Assembly (NCBI GenBank): GCA_964035545.1
Contig: OZ037768.1
Span: forward strand, 10,310,741 to 10,374,740
Length of the DNA: 64,000 nt
Reading direction: 5' to 3'
Origin: Bugula neritina
Lineage: Eukaryota; Bryozoa; Gymnolaemata; Cheilostomatida; Bugulidae
In this document: positions 11,551-63,406 of the stretch, in pieces
Layout of the letters: every line of letters starts with the position of its first letter
How positions within the stretch are numbered: position 1 is the stretch's first letter
Notes under the pieces: generated by a model
Told to the model about the DNA's origin: nothing
Databases searched by the model: none
What the model saw: only the letters and a program-made list of their open reading frames with translations
Translations under genes and position numbers: made by a program

Positions 11551-14344
11551 AAGTTCATACTTCATCTTGCTTGTCAGACAAATAACACTTTGACATACAT
11601 TGTCTGTTGGTAGCCACCATTCGGCAAGTTTTTTCACTGTGAAGTACAAACTGTTTGGGCTTTTTAATATTACTGAGAAAAATAGGTAGACTGCACAATA
11701 TTATTATGATGGTATTTACACAGCATAAACAAACAGTATCCATATATTGATACTACACCAACTACTTTCTAAATATAGTTTGTTGTTCAGCTAGAGTCTA
11801 GACTAACGCTATAGTCCAATAATGATTTTTAACTTTAAATTTTACTACTTTTTATACTGTAGCAGAGTTATAAGTTACTTTACTCATGCGAAAAACCATT
11901 TTAATATAAGCGATATTAGAATTAGGTCAACATAGAAAATACTGTCAAATTCATTTTTGTGTTCCCAAAAATCAAAGGTATTAGAAATCAAATTCAATCA
12001 GCTAAAATTAAAATAATGAGTTCTGTTGAATAAAGAGTTTTAATGACCTGATAATAAGCAGTAATTCGGCCTAGCCTGGGTTTCTTACAAGCCACTACTA
12101 AGTGCTAAGAGTTCCAGCTCTACACACCAAAGGCTAGGGTTGCATAAGTAAAGACACACGCACGCACACATATATATATTACATTATACACATTATATGA
12201 ATCTATAACTAGGTGAATATATGTTACCATGTACAAGCCACTAAACAAATATACTGATGATGAGTTAATGCAGGTAGTTTACTCAGATGGGAGCTAGTGA
12301 AAGGTTAAGATCTCTATCACTATATATATATACTAATTGTTCAATTACAAAGTTAATGAAATAATAAAGACAAAAGTTAATAAAGATGCTTATTTTAATA
12401 TTTCACTATATTGTTAAAAAAACCTCTCAATACATATAAACAGAGCTGTACTTTTCGGTTATTTACACTATGCAGTCATATTTTTATTCCTCAATAAACA
12501 AATTTTATATGCTGCATCAAATTGCTAAGTACGGAGTTATTTTCCCCTGTATAATAATTCTACTTGTACAGTGTTCTTTTCTCTAATTGCAGCAATTTCT
12601 ATAACTACAGCATTATTGGCTTTTATAGCCTGGTATTTATTAAGTATTTTCTATTGCATACATGATATAGGCCCATAAAATTTGTATTTCAAATCTTATA
12701 GAATGTATGGTCATCCTGTGACCTGTAAATGACCTGTCAGCAGGAGTAAAAGCCAACTAATGAAAATTTCATTGAATAGAAAGAATTCAGATTCAAATGA
12801 TTTCTTGTCCTTCATGAAAACCAAAAAATGTTTAAAAGCTTGAAGAAAACTTGACTTATTATATTAAAGTAAATCTGAATCAAACAACTACATTTCACAT
12901 GTTCAATTGCCAGCAAAAGCCCATTGTATAAAAGGTAAAGGATTAAGTTATAATTTCTCTAAAATGCAACCAACAGTATTTTCTCAGATCGATTTTAAAC
13001 CAAAGTCAAGTGCTATATGTTAGAACCTTTTATAACATTAAATATTGATAAGTAATAACCCAATGAAAGAGTGCTCATATTGTGCGTATTCATGTGCGTG
13101 TGTGTGTGTGATGGCGTGGCATAACATGAGGTGGCGTGATGTAACAAAACCTAATACAACATAACATAACACAACATAATATAGCTTATACCGTAGCACA
13201 ACATTTAACATGAGGTAGCCGTAACATGCTGGACCTGGTGTAACACAGATAGCATGTCTGCATTTACTGTTAAATTTTGTTGGCACGGATTCAATCTGAA
13301 GAGATGGGAGGATAATATAATCTACTTTACATATAATACATCATAAATAGCAATAATACAATAACACCGCCCAGGCAACAACTCTCTTTTTAAGGATGGA
13401 CTTTGATCGAGGCTAATAAAACATATTATAGCCACCAAACTCTCACAACTTGTCAAGTACTGAGTCTGCATTCAATAGTCTAGACTCGGTACTCAACTGT
13501 GTTTAATGACTAACGTTGAGGTTTTTAAATTCATTTGAGGCTTCCATTACATGCAAAAGACATTTTTGATTTCCCTCTTTACAAGTTGTACTTTAACAGT
13601 TCAATGTATATGGGTTACAATCATACATACAACAGTCTGTGAAGATAGAACAAGTTAATATTGCAATTATTTGCTTCTCCTAAAATATAGTTTTATATAA
13701 ACTAAATAAATAGCTGTTGCAGTAGCTCTATTGATGATTGCTCCTTGGTGATGCTGGTATAAAGCCACAATAAATAGCAAATAATTTAATTTTTTTTTAT
13801 TAGTCAATCGATCTTAATGTAAAGCCTTTTGTTTTCAAAAAGTTTTCAAACGTAATGAATATTCTGATGCTGCACCTATGCACACGTATATATAAGTTAA
13901 TTGCAACCATCCCTATATAGTAGTGAGGGAAAATCCAGCCAATAGCTATGTTCCTTGAAGGGTGATGCCAAAATATAAACAAATTATTGTTTGTACGTAA
14001 TATCATTCCTAACATTCGAAATTGATGGCGAAATTGTAGCGTGAATATAGCCAAAATTTGTAACAGTTCCCAAAACATATACAGGATATTGATAATGTTT
14101 CATTATGAATGTGCGTTATCTTGTAAACTATAGAGCTTGTAATGTGATGACCAGGTTTTTTCAATTAGAGTGTCATTTTTATGAGTTTATTTTTAATCCA
14201 GTTACTTCGGCACTTTTGTAACTACAGTGGACCAATGGCTGCTACTATATTTATGCTATCATTAGCTCAGAAGAGTATAGCACGGAGGTCCTGTGCATTG
14301 TTAGTCAGTAACAGCCAAATGCAAGCCAACCGTCTGTGTAACTA
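11551..14344. other. Intergenic region between gene A and the CUB gene
   Basis: It contains the gene A 3' end (AATAAA at 12029-12034), short TA/CA-rich stretches near 12155 and a GT/AACATA-rich low-complexity stretch at about 13090-13200. No supported gene was seen. Confidence 0.4.
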
Positions 14345-53453
<39,109 letters not shown>

Positions 53454-53757
53454 ATGCAGGATACCGTTCACTGTGTATGATTTAGTTTTATTGAATTACT
53501 AATCCATAGGCTGTAAGAAATATCTAGTAGCTCAGTTTAATTGCAGTAACGTAGGATAAAGTTTTTTATCCCTAGCAATAATAGTGCTGGATAGCATTTT
53601 TGCATCATTATAAAAACTTGTTGTTATTACAAAAATGCAGAGATTAAAGATCAATTATGAAATTTAATTAATAATTGAGTATAATGCCTGCTGCTGCAAT
53701 TTGTAAAACAACTTAATTAAATAATACTAAAAGTAATTTAAATTCTGAAAATAGCTA

Positions 53758-53763
53758 AATAAA
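53758..53763 (+). terminator. Candidate poly(A) signal of the CUB gene
   Basis: First AATAAA after the stop codon, about 300 bp downstream. Confidence 0.4.
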
Positions 53764-54685
53764 AATGCTAAAGAAAATGTTAAACATTAAATTTGGTAGA
53801 TCGGAGCTGTTTCTATGTCATCTTATAATGCAGCAAATATTATAGTGATGATGGCTGTTTTTGCTACTTCAAATATGTTGACTGAGTACCATTTAGCATA
53901 GCTGAATTATGGGGCTGGGCTTTATTGATTTCTTATTTTTATATTTTATGATCATTACTTTTAAGCTATATATTATACAAAGGCTGATTATAGTTTTAAA
54001 CTTCAACATTAAATATTGCTATATGAAAATTGTTTGCTTTTTGTGTTTATGGTTTTTTTACTTGTGCTTTTTGTGTGTATAAAAACATACAATAGAAAAG
54101 AAATGCACTTAATCATTTACTGGTAATATATTAAATAATATTTTATTTATATTGCAATTACTGATTTATTATTATGCTAGTATTAAATTATTGTCATAAT
54201 TATGCTAAGCTAAAAAAATAAAATTGTTGTCTACGATATTAATCAAGCCTTGTCTTTTTTGCAAAGCAATTAAAATTTGAAGGTATTTGCACAGGTAAAT
54301 CTAATAGTATTCTGCCTACAGTTTTCAAATTTTAGTAACTACCATCAATTTTTTATACCTAACCGGTGAGTAATTAATTACTTTCAGTCAATAACTTACA
54401 CTGTATGACCATGAGTTAGTACTGTAAGCATATGTAATAGAGAAAACTCATTCTTAACTATAAGCACTGATTTAATGGAACTTAAAAAGCAGTTTATTAT
54501 CAGTGGAAGTTAAATAGAAGGCAATATAAATTTAATTTTAAATAAAATCACACAAAGTTTTTCAATATAAAAAATTGAAAATGTTGAAAAACTCAGTTAG
54601 GTGGTCACTGTTTAAATAGCTGTCTAATTTGTCAATAAAAAAAAAATTTGCCTAAATACAGATTTAGTGTTGAGTTAACCCAGCT
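53764..54685. other. Intergenic sequence after the CUB gene
   Basis: Very AT-rich. No gene or repeat structure seen. Confidence 0.4.
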
Positions 54686-54754
54686 GCCCCTGTGGTGTAA
54701 TTGGTGTAATTGCTTGCAAGCCGAAGGTCTGTGGTTCAAATCCCGGTGGGGGAA
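54686..54754 (+). repeat. Decayed tRNA-like sequence (pol III box A and B)
   Basis: Box A-like TGGTGTAATTGG and box B GGTTCAAATCC lie at tRNA spacing. The acceptor arm pairs only with wobbles (GCCCCTG with TGGGGGA), and the D and anticodon stems do not form. An A-run follows. Probably a pseudo-tRNA or SINE head rather than a working tRNA. Confidence 0.45.
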
Positions 54755-54839
54755 AAAAAATTTCACAACGGAAAGATTTACAGCTGTGGCTAAATACACA
54801 CATGTTATAATAAATGATTTTATAGAATTATCTTCTCCT

Positions 54840-55910
54840 GTTGTTCAATGGTAGTGGTTGGTGGAACAAATGTTCCGGTTCCAAAATAGGGAGCATGCCA
54901 TATGGGCACATCCCATTTGCGAGCTGTGCATTCCATTGACGTGTCCATTCATTGTGTATGCAATTGGTGATCTTGTGCTTTGTAAGATCTACTGGTTGTA
55001 GATCTGTTAACTTAGTTGTCCGGTGGACCAGTTTCTTTATGTCTGACATGAACTTTAGGGTAATTGCATTTTGAGGTGTGTCCAAGAGCATGGATACGTT
55101 ATCCGTTTTGACCAATCCTCTGATTATAATTGCAATCTTTCTTTGGTGTATACAAGGTTTACTGGTGGGATGTTTGCCAAGTATAGTAATTCGGTGGGAG
55201 GGTTGTAGTGAGCTCCGAGGACCAGTTTGATGTAAGTGTGTAGGGAGATCTTGGTCTTGTAGTCCCATGGAGAGGCGCCGTAGAGAGCTTTTGGCATGAT
55301 CACTTGTGTGAGAATTTTCTTTGAGGTGTCTGGGCTTTAAGCCCAGCGTAGATGAACGGTTTCAGCATATTCATACGTTGAGTAAGACATTTAGTACTTA
55401 TGCTGTACTGTTTTTCGAAGGTTAGATGGTCATCAACAGTTATACCAAGAACCTTGGAGGAGGTAGAAATTTGTATGGTGTTAGTATTTATAATTGGGGG
55501 TGTGATATCTCCTTTAAATACCACAATTTCTGTTTTCTGGTAGTTGATGAGTAGGTTCCATCAATTCATCCAGGTTTGTATCTGTTGGCAGTTGTTCTCA
55601 ATTTTCATCTGTAGTTCTGAAGAGTCTTTTCTAGTCATCAAAACAGTGCAATCATCGGCATATTGTAATCCTGTACCGTCTATGTTTGACAGCATGTCTC
55701 TGATGTAGGCTATATGATAAAGAGAAGTGGAGATAGCACACTCTCTTGTGGGAGGCCTATCTGACATTTTGTTGCTGGGTGGATGTGGTTGTTGATTTTG
55801 AGGCTGATTTCTCTCTTGGTGAGAAAGGAGTCAATAACATGGAGATAGTTACCTTCCAGTTTTAATTCTTGCAGGCGGTAAATCATGTGTTGGTGATATT
55901 TTAGCAACAT
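54840..55910 (-). mobile_element. 5'-truncated LINE with reverse-transcriptase fragment
   Basis: Minus-strand frames 55910-55710, 55767-55561, 55524-55300 and 55268-54828 together encode the C-terminal half of a non-LTR reverse transcriptase: FLTKREISLKIN, GLPQESVLSPLLFI, then the catalytic LQYADDCTVL and SKVLGITVDDHLTFE. The order matches jockey/CR1-like RTs. Frameshifts between the pieces show it is dead. Confidence 0.8.
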
Positions 55911-56083
55911 AATTATATGAAAGAAATTACATTTTGCTGCAGAATAAATTGGAAGCTAATTAGAAAAGTTTGGATTTAGACTTTGAAAGAGTTTATCAGT
56001 TTTTTACATGTGTACTGCAAATTAGCTGTGGTTGAGAAAACAAGTTGTCCTCCTTCCCTACAGTTTATGATCAACTTCATTAT

Positions 56084-56738
56084 TTATGGTGACCACTGAT
56101 GCTATTTTAGAGATTATTCATACAAGTACATGTCAGGTTGCTAATGATTTGATTAGTTCTGAACACCTGTTAGCTGCTAAGAACTTTGAAAACACAAATG
56201 AAAAAGTCTTTGTTAAATGTTCTTAGTGATCATTGACACCATTTTAGAAAATATTTATGCAAGTACATACAGAGCATGTTCTTAGTTTTACAGAAATTAT
56301 TATTTGTCAAGGCTTATGATGACTGAATTAAACTTAGCTGAGAAGAGCTAATAGAATGCTACAAAGCTGAAATTGCTGATCGAAGAAAATATTAATTTAC
56401 TAATGAAGATAAAATACGGGTTACAGCAAGACATTTTATAGAAAACAGGATGACCTCACATGACCTGAACAGCAACTAGTATTATCCTTGAAAAGTAAAA
56501 TACCAAAAACACTTAACTAGCAAAGCGAAAATGATAATCAATAAAACTCTTGTTCAGAAGAAAATAGAATAACATCTTATAGATGATAGAAATTTGAATT
56601 AATTTTAAAACTGTGCAGTGAAACGCTGCTTGTTGCTCAATTGATTTCAATTGTAGAAGTAAATTTTAATCACCTAATGCATGGTGTGTATATCAATTGA
56701 ATACATTATTATAAATATGCTTCACTGTATTAATATAG
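56084..56738. repeat. Direct repeat copy 1, upstream of gene B
   Basis: Alignable along its length with 63407-64000, with small indels. Shared blocks include GTGCAGTGAAACGCTGCTTG, GATGATAGAAATTTGAAT and AACACTTAACTAGCAAAGC. An internal sub-repeat (ATTTTAGA..ATT.TGCAAGTACAT) occurs twice. Confidence 0.8.
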
Positions 56739-57058
56739 TAACAGGTTGCAAGATCAAGATAAGGTTTTGAATGTGAATAACCCTTTTAATAAAATTGATA
56801 TTGGGTTTATAGCAACCATTTTTAATTTTAAAAGTGTTATTATAGAGCAGTGGTTTATTTATTAAATAGCATAGTTGCCTATAACAGTATGTTTTGTTCA
56901 CGACAACACAGTAACTATTTGAAATCCTTATAACTCACCTATATTATGTAGTTCAAATACTGCTGACCACAGCTAAAACATTCTATATCACCTCATCTTA
57001 AAAAAAAACAATTAATCTGAGCTTTAGCGTTGTAAATTAAAACTTTGAAATATATATA

Positions 57059-59447
57059 ATGCAACTTTTTCGAATATTTTCCTTCCTTCTTATAATAGCG
57101 AACTTAACTCAAAGTTATGTGACTATATATGGAAGCTGGGAACATGTGACATACAGGCTTGGAGGAGGTAAGACTAAAATATATGGGTGTTATTGACATC
57201 GTACTTAGTATTTCAACAGAACTTGCTCTTCTTTGTCATATATATTCTCACTAATATTCTGTATATTCTAAATTGTTATAAGTCCTTCAAATATTTTGTT
57301 AATGCTGCACAATTGTGAGTAGACTATAACTACTTTGATTTATAGAAACAAATTTCTATAACATTATGCTGCTGTATATTTTATTATATTATATTTATAC
57401 AAAAGATTGAACTACTAATTATTTGAATTAGTAAAATAATATGTGAGAATACTATTTTTGATATTAAATAGAAAAGACTAAAGTAATTATCAGTGTTCCA
57501 CTTGGGGGTACCAGCAAACCACCAGCAGTTGCTTGCCGACCATCAAGAGGCTGTTACAACTCTACAGATATGGAATGTATCAGAAAGGCAGGATGCTCTT
57601 CCCCAGATGATGAGAGATACTGCAGGACTAATAATAAGTACGAAGAGGTAAACACAGATCTGCTCGCATCAGAATTCGGTGAACGTCTGACACAGAAATT
57701 TGGAGGTAAACGTAATTAAATGAAACATGCAGAACTTGTTTCTTTTTATTATGTATATGTCAAAAGTTTTTCTTTATTAAAAAGCTGTAAGTTAATATTT
57801 GTAAATTAATAGAGTGGTGAATACAGCTTTTTTATTTTTATAGCCTCAGTTTAAGTCATTGTTGCTAGGTTTACATGCTGTTGCAACACTTGCTATAACA
57901 TCCTTTCTGTTGTAAAATATAATTTGTGTTTGGCATCCAGCCAATATTGTAGGAATATTCAAACATATGCAAATGTTAGTTTCTGTGGTGGTAGGAGACA
58001 CGGACTACAGCCCTCACATCATCATCTGCCATCTCCACAAGTCTAAAGTAAATGTTGACTCCGATCTGGCTAATGCAGCATATGGGAAGGATAGAGCAGC
58101 AGTTGCTTGGAGAGAATATCACAAGTTTATTGACATGGCTAAAGCATATTCAGTTGGCAATAACTCGAATGTTCTGTACATTGATCTACATGGTCAGGTA
58201 TATATTTTATTACCACTGCATTTCCATTGGTTGTATTATTCAAATGGGTGCTCTGGATGAATTTGTTGCTGTGGTTTCATTGATGTAACTGTTACCAAAC
58301 ATCGAAGAAAAATCTATTACATAATGGCTTAGTCACCCAGTGAATAAGTAATAGCAGTTAGCAATATTATTATGAATAGCAGTAATATGCTTTACAATTT
58401 TATTACAAGAGCCTCAGCTGACAGCTGTTGTATGATACATAGACCAGAAAAATAAATAAAGTATTATTTTGATGCTCAGTCTACATAGTCCTAAAATTAA
58501 TAACGTGCTAGGAGTAAAGCATGTATAAACTCTGAAATATATATAATGAAATCAAATTTGCATAGTTCTTTGTAGTTCTACCTATTAATGTTCATTATTA
58601 TAAGTCGTTTACAAATTCCAGACCAAGAAGACTTTTACTAGTTATCTAATATTATTTAAGTGCAGAGTTTTGCTTTAGAAGTTCTATTTCTCCTGTAGAG
58701 GGTGTCTATAGATAACAGCAGTTTATTGATTTAATACGAGTAATTAAAGTAGTGAAATAAACTAATTATGACACAGCCTACAGCATTGGACAGTATCTTC
58801 CAACAGATTTTAATTACCATTTTGGCAAACAATTATCATTGCTATGTTCTTTATATTACAGAGTGAAACTGAATACAGCCTTGTGGGTGTAAATCTCTTC
58901 ACAAAGGGCCTCAGCATTATAGAAAAGGCAACATTACCAGACAGACTGGCTCAGTATTCCTCCATCATGCAACTCCATGTTGATTCTGGAGTACCAATAG
59001 AAAAACTTGTGAGAGGAAACACATCTATCGGAGGGCTGATGGAACCAGACTTTCCCATGTTTCCTGCACCTGGACGAAAACTATTAGATGAGCTCTCTTA
59101 TCCGTACCACTTCAGTAGCTACAGTCTTCGCAGGTAAGCTTATCTTTAAAGATTTATTTATGCAATTAGTAACCAAGTGTTTAAAATCTGCACCAGTAAA
59201 AGCCAAGTTCTCTTGAACATTTGCAATATGCTGACAGTTTTGTACCTTTAATTGAATGCTTGTAGAAGTAAATGCTGTTTACCAGTATACATAACTTATG
59301 AGTGTGTATTGTAGACATGCTGGGTGGAGAGTGAATGGACTAAAGGTTAGCGTAGCAAACCCCATAAGAGGGAACACAGTTCTCATGACTCAGTTTGCTG
59401 ATAAGTTAGCAGAAGCAGTGAAATTTTGGGTTGACAACTATTTATAA
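57059..59447 (+). CDS. N-formylglutamate amidohydrolase-like protein with altered active site (gene B), 316 aa
   Basis: Five exons: 57059-57167, 57472-57705, 57995-58197, 58862-59133 and 59315-59447 (TAA), total 951 bp with matching phases. Exons 4 and 5 have exactly the lengths of gene A's (272 and 133 bp). An in-frame TAA precedes the start. The signal peptide is MQLFRIFSFLLIIANLTQS. The family's PHGG position reads SVPLGG, so the first metal-binding His is Leu. The VDxNR position reads VNVDSD, losing Asp and Arg. The second His motif LYIDLHGQ and the RGNTSIGGLME motif are kept. Conserved cysteines follow the first motif as in genes A and C. Loss of two motifs points to a catalytically inactive, possibly binding, secreted protein; this is inference from family knowledge. 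Confidence 0.85.
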
Positions 59448-59775
59448 GAACACAGAAAAAACTCTAACTATAATTTGAATTGCACAAGATGTGGGCTATA
59501 ATTATTTAGCTATTTTGAATCTATTTTTGTTTCGTATTATGATTTAACTTTATAATTTCTAGCTAAATACTATAGCTGGGTATTTTTACCAAATCTCAAT
59601 ATCATGTCTACAATACAGCACATTCTTGTAAAACAAAGTTCTAACTTTTTGTAGATTAGAAAATGCCCATAGCTAAATTTCATATTGCTGTCAGCTGATT
59701 TGAAAATAATAGTGTATGTTTATTTTGCCAAACTATAAACAACTTCTTGTTATGATCAGAAAGTATCTATTTATA

Positions 59776-59841
<66 letters not shown>

Positions 59842-60032
59842 GCTCAATCAAGTTTAATGCTTTCATTGAAATGATGTAATAATAATGAAATATCAAAAGA
59901 AGCCAGACTTGTTGAGTTAAACTAGGTACCTGAATACTTGAGTTGTTTTCTAATGGAATTCAAATGCTTTTATTTTAATGAAAATCGTTTCTTCAAAGAA
60001 ACAATCAATAAGTTTCAGAGAATAAAGTCTCT
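59448..60032. other. Intergenic region between genes B and C
   Basis: 585 bp containing an (AT)n microsatellite at 59780-59839 and an AATAAA near 60022, just before gene C's start. Otherwise featureless. Confidence 0.45.
59780..59839. repeat. (AT)30 microsatellite
   Basis: Uninterrupted AT dinucleotide run of about 60 bp. Confidence 0.95.
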
Positions 60033-62410
60033 ATGTTACATCATTGTGAGATTAACAGCACTAGCATTGCTGACACAGAAGATACAACTATGGTGTTAGT
60101 GTGCAGACTTATACTGCTTGGATTATTACTAATTACAGTATTCATACTCAGTCGCTGTTTTAATGTGAAGTATGGGACAGATAACTTCATATCTTATCAA
60201 GTTGGAGGAGGTAACTGCTTTGTGGTAAATAATTTTCAGTATATAACAGTACATAGACTATAATATATACACTTAGTTATACCAGAAACACAATTTTGAT
60301 GATAGACATTTACAACTATTAATATTAGCCATATTGATAATATTTTACAATTGTTTATGCTCTATACTTATTTGAAAATTAAAACATAGTATATTCTTCA
60401 AGTATATAGCCATAATTGCTTGTTCTTCTGTTTCAATTTTAAAGTTTCAGAAAGCTTTATCTGTGACTGTCACTAAAATTTCTTACAGTTAACTCAAGAG
60501 TTATTTTGAGTGTGGCCCATGGAGGTTCTCTTAAACCAGAGTCTATTGCCACCAGACCTAACAGTGGGTGTTTTGATTCCTCCCTAAAAGAGTGTGTTTA
60601 CAAGAGTGGATGTCAGCCTATTGATGTCAATGAGTGCAAAGTTTCCTTTCTAACCAGCAAAAACATCATGACGTTCACGGAGGAGCTGGCTGATTATATA
60701 AAGCTAAAAGCTGGAAGTCATACCAATTTTTTTATTAATATCATTACTTTTTGCTTCCAATGATGCTACTTTGTACAATTTATAATATACCTGTAATTGC
60801 ATTATTTATACAAATTGCAAAAACTAGATATTATGTTTTGCCAGTTCACCAATTCATGGGATACAGAGCATTGCATTTTTTAAAGTTGCTACAGGTATAA
60901 ATGCAACTGATAATGACAGACCCCATGTGATCAAATGTGAGCTGCACAGATCTAAACTGGGTGCCAATAGAGACTTGGGTGAGGCAGCGTTTGGGGACCC
61001 GAAAGCAGAGCTTGCGTGGAGCGAGTACCACCAGTTTATTGACGAAGCAAAGACAGTTACAACTATGGCTGGTTCAAAGGCTATTTACATTGACATCAGC
61101 AGAGCGGTATACAAATATATATTTAAAGCAGTATACATTGTATATGTCTTATATGTTCTCAGATTAAAAAATAAAGCCAGTTCCTGCTTTAGAGAGTTCT
61201 AGCGAGATAGACATAAGTATATGTTTTTTCAATGTAATTTGTTCAGTGTTGCTTTATATTTGAAGAAATTTTTGGAGCATCTAAAATGGAAAACAAGATC
61301 ACATATTTATGCGAAACAAGAGATTAACTTTTGAAAATGATTGACACATGCATGATATGAATAAAATGCCAGCAGTCTCCTTATTTCTAGCTATTCAATA
61401 TGCAAACTAAAAATGTACTGTAACTTGCAGTTTTTTGTATTTCTCTGTGAAGTTTAATTGAAAGCATAAATTATTTCTGGCGTTTCAATAAAGACAAGAA
61501 TTGTTTTTATTCTTACTTTTAGAGCAGAAATTTCAAGTACAATGCAATTGGGTTGATGCTTCAAAAAGCTGGTAAAAATGGAATGAGCAAAAGTGTTCTT
61601 CCTGACAGACTGGCTCAGTATTCCTCTATAATGCAACTCCATGTTGATTCTGGAGTACCAATGGAAGAACTTGTAAGAGGAAATACATCTATTGGAGGGC
61701 TGATGGAACCAGACTTTCTCATGTTGCCTGCACCTGGGAAGAAAACTGTTGGAGGAGAGAGATATTCCACTGGTGGCTACAGTCTACATAGGTGAGCTTA
61801 ATTCAATTTATATTTACATGAAAAATATTTACTATTCTAAAATCAATTTACCCCTATTCAAATGCTTTATGTCTACAAAACTGTTTAGAGAAAAAAATTT
61901 AAAAACCTTTTGCAAGTTGCAACATTCTAAGTTATTGCTCGATCTTAATATAAAATTTTAATTCGGCTAAATTTTACATGAATTTAGAAAAATCTATTTT
62001 TATTAATTCATATTAATTTTGATTTGTGATAAACTGAATGAATATAAAAGTTGCATCACATAAATCAATTTATTGCGCTTTTCATTCGTATTGACTTATT
62101 ACAAGTTTTTAAAACAGCTCTAAATAACAATTTAACGAATAAGACAGGGTTTATTGAAAGAGAGGTTCTTAAATATCAAAAAATACTATCAAATGTTATG
62201 GTATGTTATGACAGCTATGAAGTGTAACAAGTGAGGCAAGCAAAGTTGTAATATTATTTCAGGCACATTGGCTTTCAAATCAGTGGATTTCAACTGCTGC
62301 TAACTTATGATGTGGGAGAAGATGCCGGATTGAGGAAAGCGTTTGCTGAGAAAATGGCTGAAGCTATTGTGTACTGGGTAGACAACTACTTGCCTGCTAA
62401 TTTCAACTGA
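60033..62410 (+). CDS. N-formylglutamate amidohydrolase-like protein with altered active site (gene C), 344 aa
   Basis: Five exons: 60033-60210, 60489-60716, 60895-61106, 61523-61791 and 62263-62410 (TGA), total 1,035 bp in phase. A hydrophobic segment (LILLGLLLITVFIL) follows a second in-frame ATG at 60090. Starting there gives 325 aa with an ordinary signal peptide; starting at 60033 gives a type II anchor-like N-terminus. The first motif is intact (SVAHGG), but VDxNR reads LGANR and the second His motif reads IYIDISRA in place of DLHG, so one metal ligand is lost. RGNTSIGGLME is kept. The donor of exon 2 (GTCATA) is weak. The middle of exon 4 is nearly identical to gene B although the flanks are much more diverged. 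Likely another pseudoenzyme. Confidence 0.82.
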
Positions 62411-63406
62411 GGTGTTCATATAGAACTTTCCTTTGGATGAAAGATGCAAGCTTTAGATATTATATTTAAATTCCATTTTAGTTTTTAGCTCATGGTTTGT
62501 TGTTTGAAGTAGACCACCTATGTTTTAGCAACAATTCTAAGCAAACGATTATTCCACTTGTTTTTATTTCTTAGAATTACTAACATTTTTAATAAATCTT
62601 GAGTGGCTAGGTATTGTATTGGTAGTCTCTAAGCTGTGTTGTTTATCTCATGAACCCATGTCAACAATGTTTGAATTTACATAATTTTATAAGTTCATAT
62701 CATAAAACAGTTGTGTACTTTTTCAAGTTCAAATTATAGGCAATTGTTTTATTCAATTTTTGCAATTCTGTTGTCATACTCAAATAAACTAATAATATAT
62801 GTTGTTATTTGACGTTTTATGTTTACCCTGATTGGCAGATGTGTCATTCCACGGCAGCTATACATGAACATCATATATAGTAATTACTCATTTAGTTGTT
62901 ACGTTAAATAATTTATTCTTGACAACTTATAACAATAACCGAATGACTATAGAATTATTGGCATAAACTATCTCAGGCAATAAATGGGTAGTTCAAGAAG
63001 ATATTATGTACATAGGGAGTTTCAAAATATGCTTTATCCTTATTAATACATGTATAAGACTTGAGTGAAAATCCATTTCACTATAACAGATATATAAGTC
63101 AAATTGTACTGAATTGATTCCAAATCGAAAAAAGAGAATGCACCTTGAAAATAAGTTAAGTATCAATATTTCGTAATTAATTCTCATATCCAGAACGCTT
63201 TACATAATATATCCAATAAATCATCAAAAACAACATAAATGAGCAGGGAAACACAACTCTTGAGACAAGATATACTTTTGTGGCCATTCTTCTCGATGCG
63301 CAACATTTCCTCCACCATGGTTGTATTCTTCCTGCCAACAGTTTATACCACGTTTTACTCTCACAGCTGTTCTATAATATATAATTTATATTCTCATTGT
63401 GACTTC
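62411..63406. other. Intergenic region after gene C
   Basis: Contains AATAAA at 62591-62596, a candidate poly(A) signal for gene C. The rest is AT-rich without visible features. Confidence 0.45.

Noticed and set aside
13038-13286. Minus-strand open frame rich in Tyr/Val/Leu
   Set aside because: Encoded by a low-complexity ATAACATAACA/GT repeat region.
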